Notes under the pieces: generated by a model
Database searches by the model: none
Told to the model about the DNA's origin: nothing
The model's input: only the letters and a program-made list of their open reading frames with translations
Source: a bacterium
GTDB taxonomy: Bacteria; Patescibacteriota; Minisyncoccia; Minisyncoccales; UBA10102
Reading direction: 5' to 3'
Assembly: GCA_030647175.1 (NCBI GenBank)
Contig: JAUSJU010000042.1
Location: 1-13,183, forward strand
DNA length: 13,183 nucleotides
Shown here: piece by piece, positions 11,893-13,183 of the stretch
How the letters are laid out: the number at the start of each line of letters is the position of its first letter
Numbering within the stretch: the stretch's first letter is position 1
Program-made: the position numbers and the translations under genes

Positions 11893-13183
11893 TTATTCGC
11901 TCTTCTTGCCGGTCTTCTTCTCTGCTATCTGGGGCAATGAAAGTTCTTTCCGCTGGGCTGCAGAGAGTTCGGATGGAGAATCCATCATGAGATCCCTTCC
12001 GTCTCCTGTCTTGGGGAACGCCATGACTTCTCTGATACTCGGTTCTCCGAGGGCCGTAGACAGCAAGCGCTCAATGCCGGGAGCTATTCCCCCGTGAGGA
12101 GGCACTCCGTAGGAGAAGGCGTCTAAAAGATGGCCGAACTGGGTGCGGATGACCTCTTTTTTGTTTCCCATGACCTCAAGCACGGCCTCAAGCATATCCG
12201 GCTTGTACGTCCTCAAGCTTCCTCCCCCTATTTCATATCCGTTGAGCACGAGATCGTGCTGGTACGCGAGAACATCTTTGGGATTCTTTTTCACCTCTTC
12301 CACGTCCTCTGTCTTGGGCCGGGTGAACGGATGGTGTACTGCATCCCAGCGCTTTTCCTGCTCGCGCCACTCAAACATGGGAAAATCTATGATGAAGGCG
12401 AATGCCAATTCGTCTGCGTCCTCTTTGTTCTTCCTGATATCTGGCTTGTCTGATCCCCACTTTTCCATGGCTTCTTTGTAGGAAATGCGCGGAAATGGAA
12501 ACTGCTGGATGCGCTTTGTAGGAAACAGCTTTTCTGCGATCTCTTTGTAAAGATTCTCAATGAGTTTCAGGATGTCCTCTTGCTCTACGAACGACATCTC
12601 AAGGTCTAATTGGGTGAACTCTGGCTGCCTATCGGCTCTCGTATCTTCGTCTCTAAAACACCTCGCTATCTGGAAGTACCTTTCAAACCCCGCTACCTGT
12701 AAGAGCTGCTTGTACTGCTGGGGAGATTGGGGCAGAGCGTAGAACTTTCCCGGATATAATCTTGAAGGAACGACGTAATCCCTCGCTCCCTCGGGAGTGG
12801 ACTTGGTAAGGATCGGAGTTTCAATTTCCACAAAGCCTTCATGGGCAAGGAACGAACGCATAAGCTTTAATACTTCATTCCTCAGGATGAGGTTCCTTTT
12901 CATCCGTTCCCTTCTTAGGTCAAGATACCGGTACTTTAACCGGTTCTCCTCCCCTATCTCATGCCCCGCAGTATCAATGGCGAACGGAAGCGTTTTTGCT
13001 TCAGAGAATACCGTGAGCTTCTCAAGAGATATCTCTACAGATCCCGTAGGAATTTCTGCGTTCTCCATTCCGGCAGGCCTCTCTTGGACGCGGCCTTCCA
13101 TTCCCACTACCCATTCAGGCCTCAGAGTTTGAGCGAGCTGATATGATTCTTCTTGCTTGGGAGTGCATACCACTTGCACGATC
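11893..13183 (-). CDS. aspS: Aspartyl-tRNA synthetase, bacterial type lacking the GAD domain (5' end outside window)
   Basis: A class II synthetase that charges tRNA-Asp (possibly also tRNA-Asn). The frame is open to the window edge. The GTG at 13179 is an internal Val codon matching the bacterial IVQVV strand, so about 50 N-terminal residues of the anticodon-binding OB domain are missing. In the visible part (numbered from that Val), bacterial motifs are clear: YRYLDLRR (83-90), ETPILTKSTPEGARDY (120-135), motif 2 FRDEDTRADRQPEFTQ (175-190), GSDKPDIR (242-249), HHPFTRP (282-288) and motif 3 GGIAPGIERLL. Only ~14 residues separate GSDKPDIR from IDFPMFEW (264-271), where bacterial enzymes carry the ~130-150-residue GAD-containing insertion. 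It leads the run with the carboxypeptidase and mraY. Confidence 0.93.
   Translation of the reverse strand, partial: IVQVVCTPKQEESYQLAQTLRPEWVVGMEGRVQERPAGMENAEIPTGSVEISLEKLTVFSEAKTLPFAIDTAGHEIGEENRLKYRYLDLRRERMKRNLILRNEVLKLMRSFLAHEGFVEIETPILTKSTPEGARDYVVPSRLYPGKFYALPQSPQQYKQLLQVAGFERYFQIARCFRDEDTRADRQPEFTQLDLEMSFVEQEDILKLIENLYKEIAEKLFPTKRIQQFPFPRISYKEAMEKWGSDKPDIRKNKEDADELAFAFIIDFPMFEWREQEKRWDAVHHPFTRPKTEDVEEVKKNPKDVLAYQHDLVLNGYEIGGGSLRTYKPDMLEAVLEVMGNKKEVIRTQFGHLLDAFSYGVPPHGGIAPGIERLLSTALGEPSIREVMAFPKTGDGRDLMMDSPSELSAAQRKELSLPQIAEKKTGKKSE

Noticed and set aside
13177..13179. GTG at 13179 (minus strand) as the aspS start codon
   Set aside because: The frame continues open to the window edge and the residues match an internal strand of the AspRS N-terminal domain, so the gene is truncated by the window.
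1..13183. CRISPR array, tRNA or rRNA genes
   Set aside because: Scanning both strands showed no regularly spaced repeats, no cloverleaf with a T-arm GTTCGA-type motif and CCA end, and no rRNA-like segments.

Overview
The window looks like a compact bacterial chromosome segment, most likely from the Patescibacteria/CPR (Parcubacteria-like). This assignment is inference. It rests on tight gene packing, 4-20 nt overlaps, short versions of housekeeping proteins (an AspRS without its GAD insertion, a carboxypeptidase ending soon after its KTG box), and peptidoglycan enzymes with unusual motifs (MurG HESD, a divergent MraY). No rRNA or other marker is present to fix the taxonomy.

Layout. Almost all large genes are on the minus strand. 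Reading that strand 5'->3' (high to low coordinates): aspS (5' end outside the window), a D,D-carboxypeptidase and mraY form one tight run. murL follows as a separate unit. Then come murD, ftsW, murG, gltX and a small secreted protein in an overlapping run, and finally a Xer-type tyrosine recombinase. On the plus strand there are three short genes of unknown function (1351-1584, 7464-8042, 9514-9795). Each stands alone with a Shine-Dalgarno sequence, a TTGACA element upstream and a hairpin terminator. A fragment of a fourth plus-strand gene enters at the left edge. The only gene-free stretch over 300 bases is 1585-1905; it holds a terminator and a candidate small structured RNA.

How it works together. 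MurD, MraY, MurG and FtsW cover the steps from UDP-MurNAc-L-Ala to lipid II and its polymerisation, and the carboxypeptidase trims the product. The most notable gene is the one at 8059-9432, recognised as MurL, the ATP-dependent epimerase that converts the L-Glu of UDP-MurNAc-L-Ala-L-Glu to D-Glu. The adjacent MurD differs from classical D-Glu-adding MurD at substrate-site motifs, so it may be a MurD2-type L-Glu ligase. Together they suggest that this organism makes peptidoglycan D-Glu by epimerising the nucleotide precursor rather than with free D-Glu from a racemase.

Expression signals differ by strand. xer, murD and murL have a -10-like hexamer 7-8 nt upstream of ATG and no Shine-Dalgarno, which predicts leaderless mRNAs. 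The plus-strand small genes have conventional leaders.
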